DNA from: Pseudomonadota bacterium
GTDB taxonomy: Bacteria; Pseudomonadota; Alphaproteobacteria; Acetobacterales; Acetobacteraceae
Length of the DNA stretch: 64,000 nt
Direction of reading: 5' to 3'
Assembly (NCBI GenBank): GCA_019351895.1
Contig: JABBOH010000002.1
Location: 154,381-218,380 of the forward strand
Shown: piece by piece, positions 51,904-63,307 of the stretch
Position numbering within the stretch: position 1 is the first letter of the stretch
How the letters are laid out: each line of letters opens with the position of its first letter
Made by a program: the position numbers and the translations under genes
Notes under the pieces: model-generated
Database searches by the model: none
What the model was told of the DNA's origin: nothing
What the model saw: only the letters and a program-made list of their open reading frames with translations

Positions 51904-52701
51904 ATGGCCGGGCTCGGGCACCTGGGACTATCGCCCGCGTATATCGTGTCGGGCCTGCTGGTCGGCGCGCTGGTCGGGCTGACGGGCGTCGGCGGCGGCT
52001 CGCTCATGACGCCGCTCCTGGTACTCGTCTTCGGCATGCACCCGGCGACGGCCGTCGGCACGGACCTGCTGTTCGCCGCCGTCACCAAAAGCGTCGGAAC
52101 GACGATCCACAACGCCGGAAAATCCGTCGACTGGCGGATCGTCGGCTGGATGGCCGCCGGCTCGATCCCCGCCACGGTCCTGACGCTGATCGTCATCGGC
52201 GAAATCGGCACCACCAGCAAGATCGTCACGACGATGATCTCGCTCATGCTCGGCGTGGCGCTGCTGCTCAGCGCGATCTCCCTCATCGTCAAGGACCGGG
52301 TGGTGGCGTTCGCGCTGCGACGCAACCCGGAATACGGGATGGAGACCTCGGTGGGCCTCACAGTGCTCGTCGGGTTCCTTGTGGGCATCGTCGTCTCGAT
52401 TTCGTCCGTCGGCGCCGGCGCCCTCGGCACGATCGCGCTCCTGTTTCTCTACCCGCGGCTACCCATGGTCCGCATCGTGGGCTCCGACATCGCCCACGCG
52501 GTGCCGCTGACCCTCATCGCGGGTATCGGCCATTGGTATCTCGGTTCGGTGAACCTCCACCTGCTGGGGTCGCTGCTCGTCGGTTCGATCCCTGGCATCA
52601 TGCTCGGCAGCCTTGGCGCACGCTTTGCGCCCGAAGTCGTGCTCAAACCCGCGCTGAGCCTCGTGCTGGCGCTGGTCGGGTTGAAGATGCTGGTCTCCTG
52701 A
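51904..52701 (+). CDS. TauE/SafE family sulfite/sulfonate exporter-like protein
   Basis: 265 aa, about eight membrane helices in two inverted halves, each starting with the family motif: VGLTGVGGGSLMTPLL and ISSVGAGALGTIALL. PATAVGTDLLFAAVTKSVGT and RIVGSDIAHAVPLTLIAGIGHW are the usual following segments. The family moves sulfite, sulfoacetate or related small anions; the substrate here is not known. GGAGGGGGAG lies about 3-5 bases before ATG 51904; the longer frame from 51511 overlaps the divergent dehydrogenase. Confidence 0.92.
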   Translation: MAGLGHLGLSPAYIVSGLLVGALVGLTGVGGGSLMTPLLVLVFGMHPATAVGTDLLFAAVTKSVGTTIHNAGKSVDWRIVGWMAAGSIPATVLTLIVIGEIGTTSKIVTTMISLMLGVALLLSAISLIVKDRVVAFALRRNPEYGMETSVGLTVLVGFLVGIVVSISSVGAGALGTIALLFLYPRLPMVRIVGSDIAHAVPLTLIAGIGHWYLGSVNLHLLGSLLVGSIPGIMLGSLGARFAPEVVLKPALSLVLALVGLKMLVS

Positions 52702-52776
52702 CGGGACGTTCGCCCATTGGTATGCGCGTGCAACTCCCGTATAGCCGAGGCGGCATCGCAAACGAGGTGAACGCCT

Positions 52777-54108
52777 ATGGATGGAGATGCGCGGATCGCC
52801 GTTCCGGTGGAAGCTAAGGTCCCCGACACCCCTGTCGCCGAAGTTGCCGCGCCCGAGCTTGGCACGCCCGAGCTTGGCACGCGCGAGCTCGATACGCCGG
52901 CCAAGGCGAGCTTCCCACCGCCAGCCGAGGTGCCGACGCAGGAAGGTCCCCGCGGCATCCGCTTCGACATCAATCACGGCGCGCGGGTCGTGCTTCCCGA
53001 CCGCGTGGAGGGGACTTGGCGCGTCAGGCTGCGCGACCTCGACACCGGCAACATTTTATTTCAAAGTGATAACAAAGGAGCGTCGGTCCGCTCGTCGAAG
53101 CGGTTCTTCGTCCGTTTCGGTATCGAAGTGTGGGATGTCGATGCCACGGGGGACGCGACGGCCATTCTCAGTCACGAGTATGACGCGCGCGGCCGCGACG
53201 TGCTGATCCAGTTTCCCATCGGCACGCTGGGCGACACGATGGGCTGGTTCTCCTACGCCGCACGCTTCGCAGAGACCCACGGCGCCCGCGTGACCTGCGC
53301 GCTCTCCGGCCTCATCATCCCGCTGCTGCGGGACGCCTATCCCGCGCTGCGGCTGGTGACGCACGAGGAGGTCGTGGAGCAGAAGCTCGCCGAGAGGGCC
53401 TATGCGACGTACTGCCTCGGCCTGTTCTTCGACGACGCGGCCTTCGAGTGGCAGCCGACGGATTTCCGCCATGTCGGGCTGCACCGCACGGCCGGCTACA
53501 TCCTGGGCGTCGATCCTGCCGAGGAAGCGCCGCGCCTCGCGCTGCCCGACGAAAGCCGCCCGATCGCCGAACCCTATGTCTGCATCGCCGTCCAGGCCTC
53601 GACGCAGTGCAAGCACTGGACGAACCCGCACGGCTGGCGGGAGGTGATCGCCTTCCTGAAGGCGAGCGGGTTCCGCGTCATCTGCATCGACCAGAAGCCG
53701 GTGCACGGCCAGGGCATCGTCTGGAACCACATGCCGCACGGGGTCGAAGACGAAACCGGCGACCGGCCGCTGACCGAGCGGGCGCGCTGGCTGCGCCATG
53801 CCAGCGCCTTCCTGGGGCTCAGCAGCGGCCTATCCTGGCTCGCCTGGGCGGCGGGATGCCCGGTCGTGTTGGTGAGCGGCTTCACCCACCCCAACAACGA
53901 GTTCCAGACGCCCTACCGCGTCATCAACTGGCACACCTGCAACAGTTGCTGGAACGACGTGCGGCACCGCTTCGATCACAAGGACTATCTCTACTGCCCG
54001 CGCCACAAGGGCACCGACCGGCAGTTCGAATGCACCCGGCTCATCACCGGCGAGCAGGTGATCGGGGCGCTGAGGCGCGTGCCCGCCATTGCCGCGGCCG
54101 GTGCCTAG
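52777..54108 (+). CDS. Autotransporter heptosyltransferase, TibC/Aah-like
   Basis: 443 aa. The N-terminal 60 residues are Pro/Glu-rich with three PELGT-like repeats. Then follow a beta-strand domain (GIRFDINHGARVVLPDRVEGTWRVRLRDLDTGNILFQS type) and a GT9-like fold (FPIGTLGDTMGWFSYAARFAE, ILGVDPAEEAPRLAL, VCIAVQASTQCKHWTNPHGW, FLGLSSGLSWLAWAAGCPVVLVSG). The tail holds HTCNSC, YLYCPRHK and FECTRLI: four Cys in a CxxC-x15-C-x11-C spacing that matches the iron finger of TibC. The family attaches heptose to Ser of autotransporter adhesins in the cytoplasm before secretion. No adhesin or heptose synthesis gene is near. GAGGTGA is 7 bases before the ATG. Confidence 0.88.
   Translation: MDGDARIAVPVEAKVPDTPVAEVAAPELGTPELGTRELDTPAKASFPPPAEVPTQEGPRGIRFDINHGARVVLPDRVEGTWRVRLRDLDTGNILFQSDNKGASVRSSKRFFVRFGIEVWDVDATGDATAILSHEYDARGRDVLIQFPIGTLGDTMGWFSYAARFAETHGARVTCALSGLIIPLLRDAYPALRLVTHEEVVEQKLAERAYATYCLGLFFDDAAFEWQPTDFRHVGLHRTAGYILGVDPAEEAPRLALPDESRPIAEPYVCIAVQASTQCKHWTNPHGWREVIAFLKASGFRVICIDQKPVHGQGIVWNHMPHGVEDETGDRPLTERARWLRHASAFLGLSSGLSWLAWAAGCPVVLVSGFTHPNNEFQTPYRVINWHTCNSCWNDVRHRFDHKDYLYCPRHKGTDRQFECTRLITGEQVIGALRRVPAIAAAGA
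52852..52896 (+). repeat. Three tandem 15-bp units in the heptosyltransferase N-terminus
   Basis: Two identical units (cccgagcttggcacg at 52852-52866 and 52867-52881) and a third diverged one (52882-52896) encode PELGT-PELGT-RELDT in a disordered lead. Confidence 0.85.
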
Positions 54109-55383
54109 TCAGGTCGCCGCGATGCGCTCCACGCCGCCCATGTAGGGGCGCAGGACCTCCGGCACGCGGATGGAGCCATCCGCCTGCTGACAGGTCTCCA
54201 TGACCGCGATGAGCGTGCGGCCGACCGCGAGACCCGAGCCGTTCAGCGTATGGACGAAGCCGAGCGTCTTGCCGTCCGCCGCCCGAAACCGGGCGTTCAT
54301 GCGCCGCGCCTGGAAGTCGCGCATGTTGGAGCAGGAGCTGATCTCACGCCACGCACCCTGCCCCGGCAACCAGACCTCCAGGTCGTAGGTCTTGGCGGCG
54401 CCGAAGCCGGTATCCCCGGCGCAGAGAACCACGCGGCGATAGGGCAGCTCCAGACGCTCCAGCACCGTCTCGGCGCAGCGCGTCATGCGCTCATGCTCCT
54501 CGGCGCTGGCCTCGGGATGAGTGATCGACACCATCTCGACCTTGCGGAACTGATGCTGGCGCAGCATGCCGCGCGTGTCGCGCCCGGCCGAACCCGCTTC
54601 GCTGCGGAAGCAGTCGGTCAGCGCCGTCATGCGCCAGGGCAGCCGCGCCTCGGGCGTGATCTCGCCCCCGGCGAGGTTCGTCAGCGGCACCTCGGCGGTC
54701 GGGATCAGCCAGCGCCCATCGGTGGTGCGGAACAGATCCCCGGCGAATTTCGGCAGCTGCGACGTGCCGTAGGCGGTCGCGTCGTTCACCAGGGACGGCA
54801 CGACCATCTCCTCGTAGCCATGATCGGCCGTCTGCAGGTCGATCATGAACTGTCCGAGGGCGCGCTCCATCCGAGCGAGCGGGCCACGGAGAACCGTGAA
54901 GCGCGCGCCCGCGAGCTTCGCGGCGCCGGCGAAATCCATCAGCCCCAAGGCCTCGCCGAGTTCGAAATGTTGGCGCGGCGTGAAATCGAAGGCGGGCGGC
55001 TCTCCCCAGGTCTTGAGCACGACGTTCGCGCTCTCGTCCCGCCCGTCCGGCACCTCGGCGGCGAGGATATTGGGCAAGGCCTCCAGCACGCCCTTGATCC
55101 GCGCGTCCAGATCGTCCGCATCTGTCTGCAGACGCTCCATATCGACCCGGAGCGAGACGGCTTCGGCTTCGAGGGCGGCTGTCTCCCGGCCATCACGCTT
55201 CGCCCGGCCGATCTCGCGCGCCATCTCGTTCCGTCGCGCCTGCTTCTCCTGCAAGAGCCCGAGCGCCGCCCGGCGCTCGGTGTCGAGCGTCAGGATCGCC
55301 TCGCTCTGCGGTTCGAGACCGCGCCGTGCCATGGCGGCGTCGAAGCCGGCAGGCTCGCTGCGGATCGCCCGGATGTCATGCAT
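54109..55383 (-). CDS. serS: Seryl-tRNA synthetase
   Basis: Class II synthetase, 424 aa. The N-terminal coiled-coil arm that grips the long variable arm of tRNA-Ser covers about residues 30-100 ([45 protein letters not shown] type heptads). The catalytic core has [35 protein letters not shown] (motif 2 side), [22 protein letters not shown], and the final motif [17 protein letters not shown]. Its stop codon abuts the stop of the heptosyltransferase with no base between. tatC ends 5 bp ahead of its start. Confidence 0.98.
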   Translation of the reverse strand: MHDIRAIRSEPAGFDAAMARRGLEPQSEAILTLDTERRAALGLLQEKQARRNEMAREIGRAKRDGRETAALEAEAVSLRVDMERLQTDADDLDARIKGVLEALPNILAAEVPDGRDESANVVLKTWGEPPAFDFTPRQHFELGEALGLMDFAGAAKLAGARFTVLRGPLARMERALGQFMIDLQTADHGYEEMVVPSLVNDATAYGTSQLPKFAGDLFRTTDGRWLIPTAEVPLTNLAGGEITPEARLPWRMTALTDCFRSEAGSAGRDTRGMLRQHQFRKVEMVSITHPEASAEEHERMTRCAETVLERLELPYRRVVLCAGDTGFGAAKTYDLEVWLPGQGAWREISSCSNMRDFQARRMNARFRAADGKTLGFVHTLNGSGLAVGRTLIAVMETCQQADGSIRVPEVLRPYMGGVERIAAT

Positions 55384-55388
55384 GGCCG

Positions 55389-56204
55389 CTACACGTCCTC
55401 ATCGAGCTTCGGCTCGACCAGCCGCACGGAGATGATCGAGATCTCGTAGAGCAGGGCCAGCGGCACGGCGAGGCCGGTCTGCGTCAGCACGTCCGGCGGC
55501 GTCAGGATCGCCGCGATGACGAAACAGCCGACATAGGCGTAACGGCGGTACTTCTTCAGCGTCTTGGAGCGGATGATGCCGACCTTGCCCATCAGCGTCA
55601 GCGCCACCGGAAGCTCGAACGCCACGCCGAAGGCGAAGACGAGCTTCATGACGAGGCCGAGATAGTCCGAAACGCGGGCCATCAGCTCGATCTGCATGCC
55701 GTCCGCGGCCGGATGGGCGGTGGGCGTCTGGAAGCTCAGGAAGAAGCTGAACGCCACGGGGAAGATGAAATAGTAGGCGAGCGCGGCACCGGCCAGGAAC
55801 AGGACGGGGGTCGCGGCGATGAAGGGGAGCAGCGCCTTCTTCTCGCTGCGGTAGAGGCCGGGCGCGATGAAGAGCCAGAGCTGGCTCGATATGAGCGGGA
55901 ACGAGACGAAGAAGGCGGCGTAAACCGACACCTTGATATAGGTGAAGAACGCTTCGTAGAGCTGCGTATAGATCAGCGTCGGGGTCTGGCCCCGGCTCTT
56001 CATCACCTCGACCAAAGGCCGAGCGATGAAGGAATAGATCTGGAACGAGAAGTGGTAGCAAACCAGGAAGGCGATGATGAAGCCGACGCCGGACCACAGC
56101 AGCCGGCGGCGCAATTCCGTGAGATGCTCCAGCAGGGGCATCGGCTTGTCGTCAATGACATCGTTTTCGTCGCGGGCCACGGCCGGCTGCCTCGGATCGT
56201 TCAA
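55389..56204 (-). CDS. tatC: Sec-independent translocase subunit TatC
   Basis: Six-helix core of the twin-arginine translocase, binding the RR signal. 271 aa. [51 protein letters not shown] [38 protein letters not shown] and [23 protein letters not shown] are the family regions. 10 bp after tatB and 5 bp before serS. Confidence 0.97.
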   Translation of the reverse strand: MNDPRQPAVARDENDVIDDKPMPLLEHLTELRRRLLWSGVGFIIAFLVCYHFSFQIYSFIARPLVEVMKSRGQTPTLIYTQLYEAFFTYIKVSVYAAFFVSFPLISSQLWLFIAPGLYRSEKKALLPFIAATPVLFLAGAALAYYFIFPVAFSFFLSFQTPTAHPAADGMQIELMARVSDYLGLVMKLVFAFGVAFELPVALTLMGKVGIIRSKTLKKYRRYAYVGCFVIAAILTPPDVLTQTGLAVPLALLYEISIISVRLVEPKLDEDV

Positions 56205-56214
56205 GTGAGCGCCA

Positions 56215-56715
56215 TTACCGGCGGATGCCGGGGGGGATGAAGGCCGGACGCTGTTCCGTCAAGCTGATACCGGGTGGGATGAATGACGGCCGGCGCGGCC
56301 CCTCATCCTCGGCCAGTGCGAGATCGTCCGGTGCCGCGATGCTGTATTCGGGAAACTCGCCCACCGCGACGGTCTCGACCGGCGCCGTTTCCGGGCGACC
56401 CGCGGCGATCGGCGTGCCGCTCATCGGGTCGCTGAAGGCCGAGCGGATCGTGTTGTCGGGATCGATAAAGCGTCCGATCTGGTGGCGGACGTTCAGCCCG
56501 CCGCGGATTTCGGCGATGCCGTCCCTCACCTCCTGAAGGTTCGCCTCCTTGACCAGATCGTCCATCTGGCCCTGGAACTCACTCGCCATGCGCCGCGCCT
56601 TCTTGAGCATGGTCGTGATCGAGCGGATCGCGACGGGCATGTCTTTGGGGCCGATGAAGATCAGGGCGGCGGCCGCAATGACGGCGATATGAGGCCAGGA
56701 CAGGAAATCGAACAT
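56215..56715 (-). CDS. tatB: Sec-independent translocase subunit TatB
   Basis: 166 aa. Short N-terminal membrane helix (PHIAVIAAAALIFIGPKDMPVAIR, with the expected Gly-Pro hinge), then an amphipathic helix (MLKKARRMASEFQGQMDDLVKEA), then a long disordered tail rich in Pro/Ala with two similar segments, RRPSFIPPGISLTEQ and QRPAFIPPGIRR. TatB binds TatC in the receptor complex. No tatA gene lies between scpB and tatB; the 59-bp gap is too short. Confidence 0.94.
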   Translation of the reverse strand: MFDFLSWPHIAVIAAAALIFIGPKDMPVAIRSITTMLKKARRMASEFQGQMDDLVKEANLQEVRDGIAEIRGGLNVRHQIGRFIDPDNTIRSAFSDPMSGTPIAAGRPETAPVETVAVGEFPEYSIAAPDDLALAEDEGPRRPSFIPPGISLTEQRPAFIPPGIRR

Positions 56716-56774
56716 GCTTGGCGGTTACTCCCCCGGGCGCGACTGCTAGCAGGAAGTCGGCGCTGGGGAAACTC

Positions 56775-57407
<633 letters not shown>

Positions 57408-57447
57408 GGCCCGCGCAGGATAGCCGAATTCGCCCGCGATTCTGTAG

Positions 57448-58668
<1,221 letters not shown>

Positions 58669-58684
58669 TCGCGGGCGTTCAGGC

Positions 58685-58701
58685 GGCGGGTCAGCCCCGC
58701 C
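58685..58701 (+). repeat. Small hairpin in the mreB-mreC gap
   Basis: GGCGGG (58685-58690) and CCCGCC (58696-58701) around a 5-base loop, 16 bp after mreB. No T-tract. It might trim or stabilise the mreB message or weaken read-through to mreC. Confidence 0.35.
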
Positions 58702-58802
58702 TCAAGGACTCGCGATTAGGATTCGATTATCGGCGCGCCCGCGCGTAAAACGCCCATCTTCAGGCCGCATTTCAGTCACGGCCAAATGGAGATGCGGACG
58801 CG

Positions 58803-59672
58803 GTGATACGGCTGTCTATTCCTGTCCGCCAAGCTCTCGAAAAGCTGTCGCTTCCGGTTCTGATCGCCGCGGCCTTCGGCCTCATGCTGATCGGCAAGGC
58901 GGACGCCGTGCTCGCCGTGGATGTTCGCGTGGCGCTGACCGATCTGCTGTCGCCGATCTATGCCGTCATGGCCCAGCCGCTCGCCGATATCCGCGGCGCG
59001 GGGTCGGATGTCGTCGATCTCTGGAACATCCGGGCGGAGAACGCGCGCCTCCGCGCCGAGAACGAGACGCTGCGCCGCTGGCAGGCGGCGGCCCTCGCGC
59101 TCGAAGCCCAAAATCAGGAATTCAAGGACGAGCTCAACTGGATGCCGCCCGCGGCGCCGGCCTTCACGACCGCCCCGGTCGTGGCCGACAGCGGCGGCGT
59201 CTACGCCCGGTCTGTGCTGCTCGCGGTGATCCCGCCGCGCCATATCGTCAAGGGCGAGATCGCGCTCGATGACCGTGGCGTCGTCGGGCGGGTGACCGAG
59301 GTCGGCAGCCGCAGCGCACGGGTTCTGCTCATCACCGACATCAACAGCCGCATTCCGGTGACCCTGGAGACGAGCGGCGGGCGCGCCATTCTGGAAGGCA
59401 CCAACGGCGCATTTCCGGTGCTGCACTACTGGCCCGAGGGTAGCCCTCCCGTCGAGGGCGAGCGCGTGATGACGAGTGCCTCGGCGGGAGCCTTCCCGGC
59501 AGGGCTGCCGCTCGGCACCGTGCACTACAACGCCGACCATGTGGCCCAGGTCTATCCGGAAGCCGATCTCGACCACCTCACGATCGTCCGGCTGTTCGAC
59601 TATGCCGAGACCGGCGTGGTTCCGCCCGAGGCGCCCCCGGGGCGGGGGCGGCAGCATAACCTGGGCCGGTGA
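58803..59672 (+). CDS. mreC: Rod-shape protein MreC
   Basis: Bitopic periplasmic scaffold that activates PBP2/RodA. 289 aa. A helix at about residues 17-34 (LPVLIAAAFGLMLIGKA), a coiled coil (about 75-110, NIRAENARLRAENETLRRWQAAALALEAQN), and two beta barrels with LDDRGVVGRVTEVGSRSARVLLITD and EGERVMTSASAGAFPAGLPLGTV. GTG start. It follows mreB after 134 bp, a gap that carries two GANTC sites (58707-58711 and 58720-58724). Confidence 0.96.
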   Translation: MIRLSIPVRQALEKLSLPVLIAAAFGLMLIGKADAVLAVDVRVALTDLLSPIYAVMAQPLADIRGAGSDVVDLWNIRAENARLRAENETLRRWQAAALALEAQNQEFKDELNWMPPAAPAFTTAPVVADSGGVYARSVLLAVIPPRHIVKGEIALDDRGVVGRVTEVGSRSARVLLITDINSRIPVTLETSGGRAILEGTNGAFPVLHYWPEGSPPVEGERVMTSASAGAFPAGLPLGTVHYNADHVAQVYPEADLDHLTIVRLFDYAETGVVPPEAPPGRGRQHNLGR

Positions 59673-59675
59673 CCT

Positions 59676-60221
59676 ATGGACAAAACGCCCGGCATCCGGC
59701 CGCGGCGCAGCTGGGGCCAGCGACTGGACCGTGCCGCTCGCCGTGGCCTGCCCGGCGGCACTACGATCCTCGTCATGGTGCTGCTGACCGCGCCCCTCGG
59801 GCTGCCGGGGCAGGCGCAGTTTCTGCCGGCCTTCACGCTGGCGGCCGTCTTTTTCTGGACGCTGTTCCGGCCCGCCTCGGTCCCGCCGCCGCTGGTCTTC
59901 GTCATCGGTTTGCTCGCGGATATTCTGGGCCAGATGCCGCTCGGCAGTTCGGTGCTGGTTCTGCTGCTGACCCAGTTGCTGGTCATCCGCAGCCGCCGCT
60001 TTCTGCCGCAAAAGGGCTTCCTGTTCGTCTGGCTGGTGTTCGTGGCGGTCGCGGCCGTGGCCGCGGCGCTGCAATGGGCCCTCGCCTGCCTGATGAACTG
60101 GACGATCTATCCGCCGGTCGCGGGGCTGTTCCAGTTCCTGCTCTCGGCTGGGCTGTACCCGATGCTCGCGACCGCATTCACCCGCGCGCACCGCACGCTC
60201 GCCGCACCGGAACGCGTTTGA
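59676..60221 (+). CDS. mreD: Rod-shape protein MreD
   Basis: 181 aa with about five membrane helices. FLPAFTLAAVFFWTLFRPASVPP and VFVIGLLADILGQMPLGSSVLVLLLTQLLV match MreD. It completes the MreBCD complex. It begins 3 bp after the mreC stop. Confidence 0.93.
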   Translation: MDKTPGIRPRRSWGQRLDRAARRGLPGGTTILVMVLLTAPLGLPGQAQFLPAFTLAAVFFWTLFRPASVPPPLVFVIGLLADILGQMPLGSSVLVLLLTQLLVIRSRRFLPQKGFLFVWLVFVAVAAVAAALQWALACLMNWTIYPPVAGLFQFLLSAGLYPMLATAFTRAHRTLAAPERV

Positions 60222-60276
60222 AATTGCTTACCAAAGAGACACGCGGCGGACGCCCTGACGCTGCTATGACGCCGGC

Positions 60277-62145
60277 ATGAAGAAGGAAATCATGCGCAGC
60301 GGCGTCTTCACGCGCCGGGCCCTGTTCGTGGCCGGCGCCGAGATCGCCGTCTTCGGCCTTCTCGGCGCCCGCCTCTACAAGATGCAGGTCGTCGACGGCG
60401 CGAAATACATGGCGATGGCGCGCGGCAACTCCGTCAGCATGCGCCTGCTGCCGGCGTCCCGCGGACGCATCTTCGACCGTTTCGGGACGGCTGTCGCCAC
60501 CAACCGGCAGAACTGGCGCGCCCTGCTGATGGTCGAGCAGACGGACGACACCCATTCGGTGCTCGATGCCTTCTCAAAGCTGGTGCCTCTGTCGGATACC
60601 GAGCGCGGCCGCATCATGCGGGAGTTGCGCACCCATCAGCGCTACGTGCCGGTCCTGCTGCGGGACTTCCTCACCTGGGATCAGATGGCGCTGATCGAGG
60701 TCAACGCCCCCACCTTGCCGGGCGTGCTGATCGACGTGGGCTCGACCCGTATCTATCCGGAGTCGGAACTTCTCGCCCATACCGTGGGCTATGTCGGACC
60801 GCCGCACGAATCCGACATCAAGGCCGATCCGACCCTGACGATGCCGGGCTCGCGCGTCGGCCGCACCGGCGTCGAGGCTTATGACGATCTCGAACTGCGC
60901 GGCCACGCGGGCGCGCAGCAGCTGGAGGTCAACGCCGTCGGGCGCGTGATCCGCGAGCTCGACCGGCAGGAGGGCACGCCCGGCATCGACATCGGGCTCA
61001 GCATCGACGCCCGCCTGCAGCGGGCGACCGCCGCCCATCTCACCGGCCTCAGCGCGAGCGCGGTCGTGATGGACCCCCGCAACGGCGAGGTGCTGGCCAT
61101 GGTCAGCCAGCCGAGCTTCGACCCCAGCCTGTTCGATTCAGGTGTCAGCAACGCGCAATGGCATGCCTGGATGTCCGATCCACAGAAGCCGCTGGTCAAC
61201 AAGGCATCGGCCGGCCTCTATCCGCCGGGCTCGACCTTCAAGACGGTGACGGCCATGGCGGGCCTCACCTCCGGCGCCATCGGCCCCGGCACGATCATCA
61301 GCTGCCCCGGTCATTTCGATCTCGGAAATGCGCGATTCTACTGCTGGCGCCGAGGCGGCCACGGGCCGCTCGACGTGAAGGGCGGCCTCAAGAACAGCTG
61401 CGACGTGTTCTTCTACAACGTTGCCCTGCGCACCGGGATCGGGCCACTCGCCGCCATGGCCAACCGCTTCGGCATCGGCGTCGATACCGGCATGGACATC
61501 GCGGGCGTGTCGACCGGCCTGATGCCTACCCGCGCTTGGCGGGAGCGGCAGCACAAGCCCTGGGAACTCGGCGACACGGTGATCAGCGGCATCGGCCAGG
61601 GTTTCATTCTCTCGACGCCGCTGGCGCTGGCGACCCTCTGCTCGCGCGTCGCCACCGGCCGTGCCGTGGGTCCGCATGTCGCGCGGCATCGCGCGGGCGT
61701 GCTCCAAGTTGGCGCGGACCCCGACCATTGGCCGGATATGAGCCTCTCGCAGCACTACTTCTCGCTCGTCCGCGAGGGCATGTTCGAGGTCGTGAACGCG
61801 CCCGGCGGCACCGCGCCCGCCGCACGTCTGTCGCTGCCCGGCGTTCAGATGGCAGGCAAGACCGGCAGCGCCCAGGTGATCCGCATCGGCCGCGCGGCGC
61901 GTGAGCACGGCTTCAACTCCATGAGCCTGCCCTGGGCGCTTCGCCCGCATGCCCTGTTCATGGGCTTTGCGCCCTATGACGCGCCGCGCTACGCGGTGGC
62001 GGTGGTGGTGGAGCACGGCAACGCAGGCGCGGATGTCGCGGGCCCCCTCGCGCGCGACATCATGACCGACGCGCTGACGCTGGACCCCGCCGGCCGGGAT
62101 GTTCCCCCGACCCCGGCGCCTACCCCGGTTCTGCACGGCGCATGA
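60277..62145 (+). CDS. mrdA: Penicillin-binding protein 2 (MrdA)
   Basis: Class B transpeptidase for lateral wall growth, partner of RodA. 622 aa. One N-terminal helix (ALFVAGAEIAVFGLLGARLY), a dimerisation domain with RGRIFDRFG and LRDFLTWDQMALIEVNAPTLPGV, and a transpeptidase with YPPGSTFKTVTAMA (active Ser in SxxK), GLKNSCDVFFYN (SxN) and MAGKTGSAQVIR (KTG). The end is Pro-rich. 55 bp after mreD. Confidence 0.97.
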   Translation: MKKEIMRSGVFTRRALFVAGAEIAVFGLLGARLYKMQVVDGAKYMAMARGNSVSMRLLPASRGRIFDRFGTAVATNRQNWRALLMVEQTDDTHSVLDAFSKLVPLSDTERGRIMRELRTHQRYVPVLLRDFLTWDQMALIEVNAPTLPGVLIDVGSTRIYPESELLAHTVGYVGPPHESDIKADPTLTMPGSRVGRTGVEAYDDLELRGHAGAQQLEVNAVGRVIRELDRQEGTPGIDIGLSIDARLQRATAAHLTGLSASAVVMDPRNGEVLAMVSQPSFDPSLFDSGVSNAQWHAWMSDPQKPLVNKASAGLYPPGSTFKTVTAMAGLTSGAIGPGTIISCPGHFDLGNARFYCWRRGGHGPLDVKGGLKNSCDVFFYNVALRTGIGPLAAMANRFGIGVDTGMDIAGVSTGLMPTRAWRERQHKPWELGDTVISGIGQGFILSTPLALATLCSRVATGRAVGPHVARHRAGVLQVGADPDHWPDMSLSQHYFSLVREGMFEVVNAPGGTAPAARLSLPGVQMAGKTGSAQVIRIGRAAREHGFNSMSLPWALRPHALFMGFAPYDAPRYAVAVVVEHGNAGADVAGPLARDIMTDALTLDPAGRDVPPTPAPTPVLHGA

Positions 62146-62155
62146 GGACCGCACC

Positions 62156-63307
62156 ATGATGGAGCGCCGGCTGTGGCGGGAAGGCTCGCTCGGGATCGCG
62201 GGCAAGGTCTGGCAGACCAACTGGTTCTATCTGCTGCTGATCTGCTGCCTCGCCGCCGTCGGCTATGTGGCGCTCTACACGGCGGCGGGTGGCTCTGCCG
62301 AACCCTATGCGCAGAAGCAGCTCATCCGCTTCTTCATCGGCCTCGTTCTGATGGCGATCGTCGCGATGACCGACATCCGCGTCATCGCCAAGTGGTCCTG
62401 GTGGTTCTACGCGCTCGGCGTCGTGCTGCTGCTTGTCGTCGCCCGCTACGGCCATGTCGGCAAAGGCGCACAGCGGTGGATCGCTATCGGCGGCTTCCAG
62501 TTGCAGCCGAGCGAACTCATGAAGATCTTCCTGGTGCTCGCCCTCGCCCACTGGTTCCACCGCGCGAGCTACGAGCGGGTCGGCCGGATCCTGTTCCTAG
62601 TGCCGCCCGCGCTCGCGGTACTGCTGCCCGTGGGGCTCATCCTGAAGGAGCCGAACCTCGGCACGGCTGTCATCACCGGCACGATCGGGGCCGCGATCTT
62701 CCTGGCGGCCGGGGTGCGCTGGTGGAAGTTCGTCATCATCATCGTGGCGCTGGGCGCGGCGCTTCCGGTTGCCTACCACCATCTCCACGACTACCAGCGC
62801 CAGCGCATCCTGACCTTTCTCCATCCCGAGCGCGATCCGCTCGGCACGGGCTACAACATTATCCAGTCGAAGATCGCGCTCGGTTCAGGAGGGATGCTGG
62901 GGCGCGGCTTCATGGGCGGCAGCCAGGGGAACCTCGACTTCCTGCCCGAGAAGCAGACAGACTTCATCTTCGACCTCATCGCCGAACAGTTCGGTCTGGT
63001 CGGCAGCCTCTCGGTGCTGTTCCTGCTGCTGCTGATCGTGCTGGGCGGGATGCTGATCGCGCTCCGATGCCGTCACCAATACGGGCGGCTGGTGGCGCTC
63101 GGCATCAGCGTCGACCTGTTCCTCTATGTCTTCGTCAATATCGCCATGGTCATGGGGGCGATCCCCGTCGGCGGCGTCCCGCTCCCGCTGATCTCCTACG
63201 GCGGCTCGGTGCTCATCACCGCGATGCTCGCCTTCGGCATCCTGATGTCGGTGCATGTCCATCGGGACGTGGAATTCCCCGATAGCAACAGCTGGCCGCC
63301 GGGCTGA
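62156..63307 (+). CDS. rodA: Lateral SEDS glycosyltransferase RodA
   Basis: 383 aa, ten helices. SEDS signatures are GAQRWIAIGGFQLQPSELMKI, LKEPNLGTAVI (the catalytic-Asp position is replaced in this family by the Glu/Asp of ExP), HPERDPLGTGYNIIQSKIALGSGGMLGRG, LPEKQTDFIFDLIAEQFGL and VPLPLISYGGSVL. It polymerises glycan with PBP2. ATG 62156 has GAGG 8 bases ahead; the frame begins earlier, at 62099, inside mrdA. Confidence 0.97.
   Translation: MMERRLWREGSLGIAGKVWQTNWFYLLLICCLAAVGYVALYTAAGGSAEPYAQKQLIRFFIGLVLMAIVAMTDIRVIAKWSWWFYALGVVLLLVVARYGHVGKGAQRWIAIGGFQLQPSELMKIFLVLALAHWFHRASYERVGRILFLVPPALAVLLPVGLILKEPNLGTAVITGTIGAAIFLAAGVRWWKFVIIIVALGAALPVAYHHLHDYQRQRILTFLHPERDPLGTGYNIIQSKIALGSGGMLGRGFMGGSQGNLDFLPEKQTDFIFDLIAEQFGLVGSLSVLFLLLLIVLGGMLIALRCRHQYGRLVALGISVDLFLYVFVNIAMVMGAIPVGGVPLPLISYGGSVLITAMLAFGILMSVHVHRDVEFPDSNSWPPG

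Noticed and set aside
58776..60191. 471-codon minus-strand frame opposite mreC and mreD
   Set aside because: Composition of an antisense frame; mreC and mreD are unmistakable on the plus strand.
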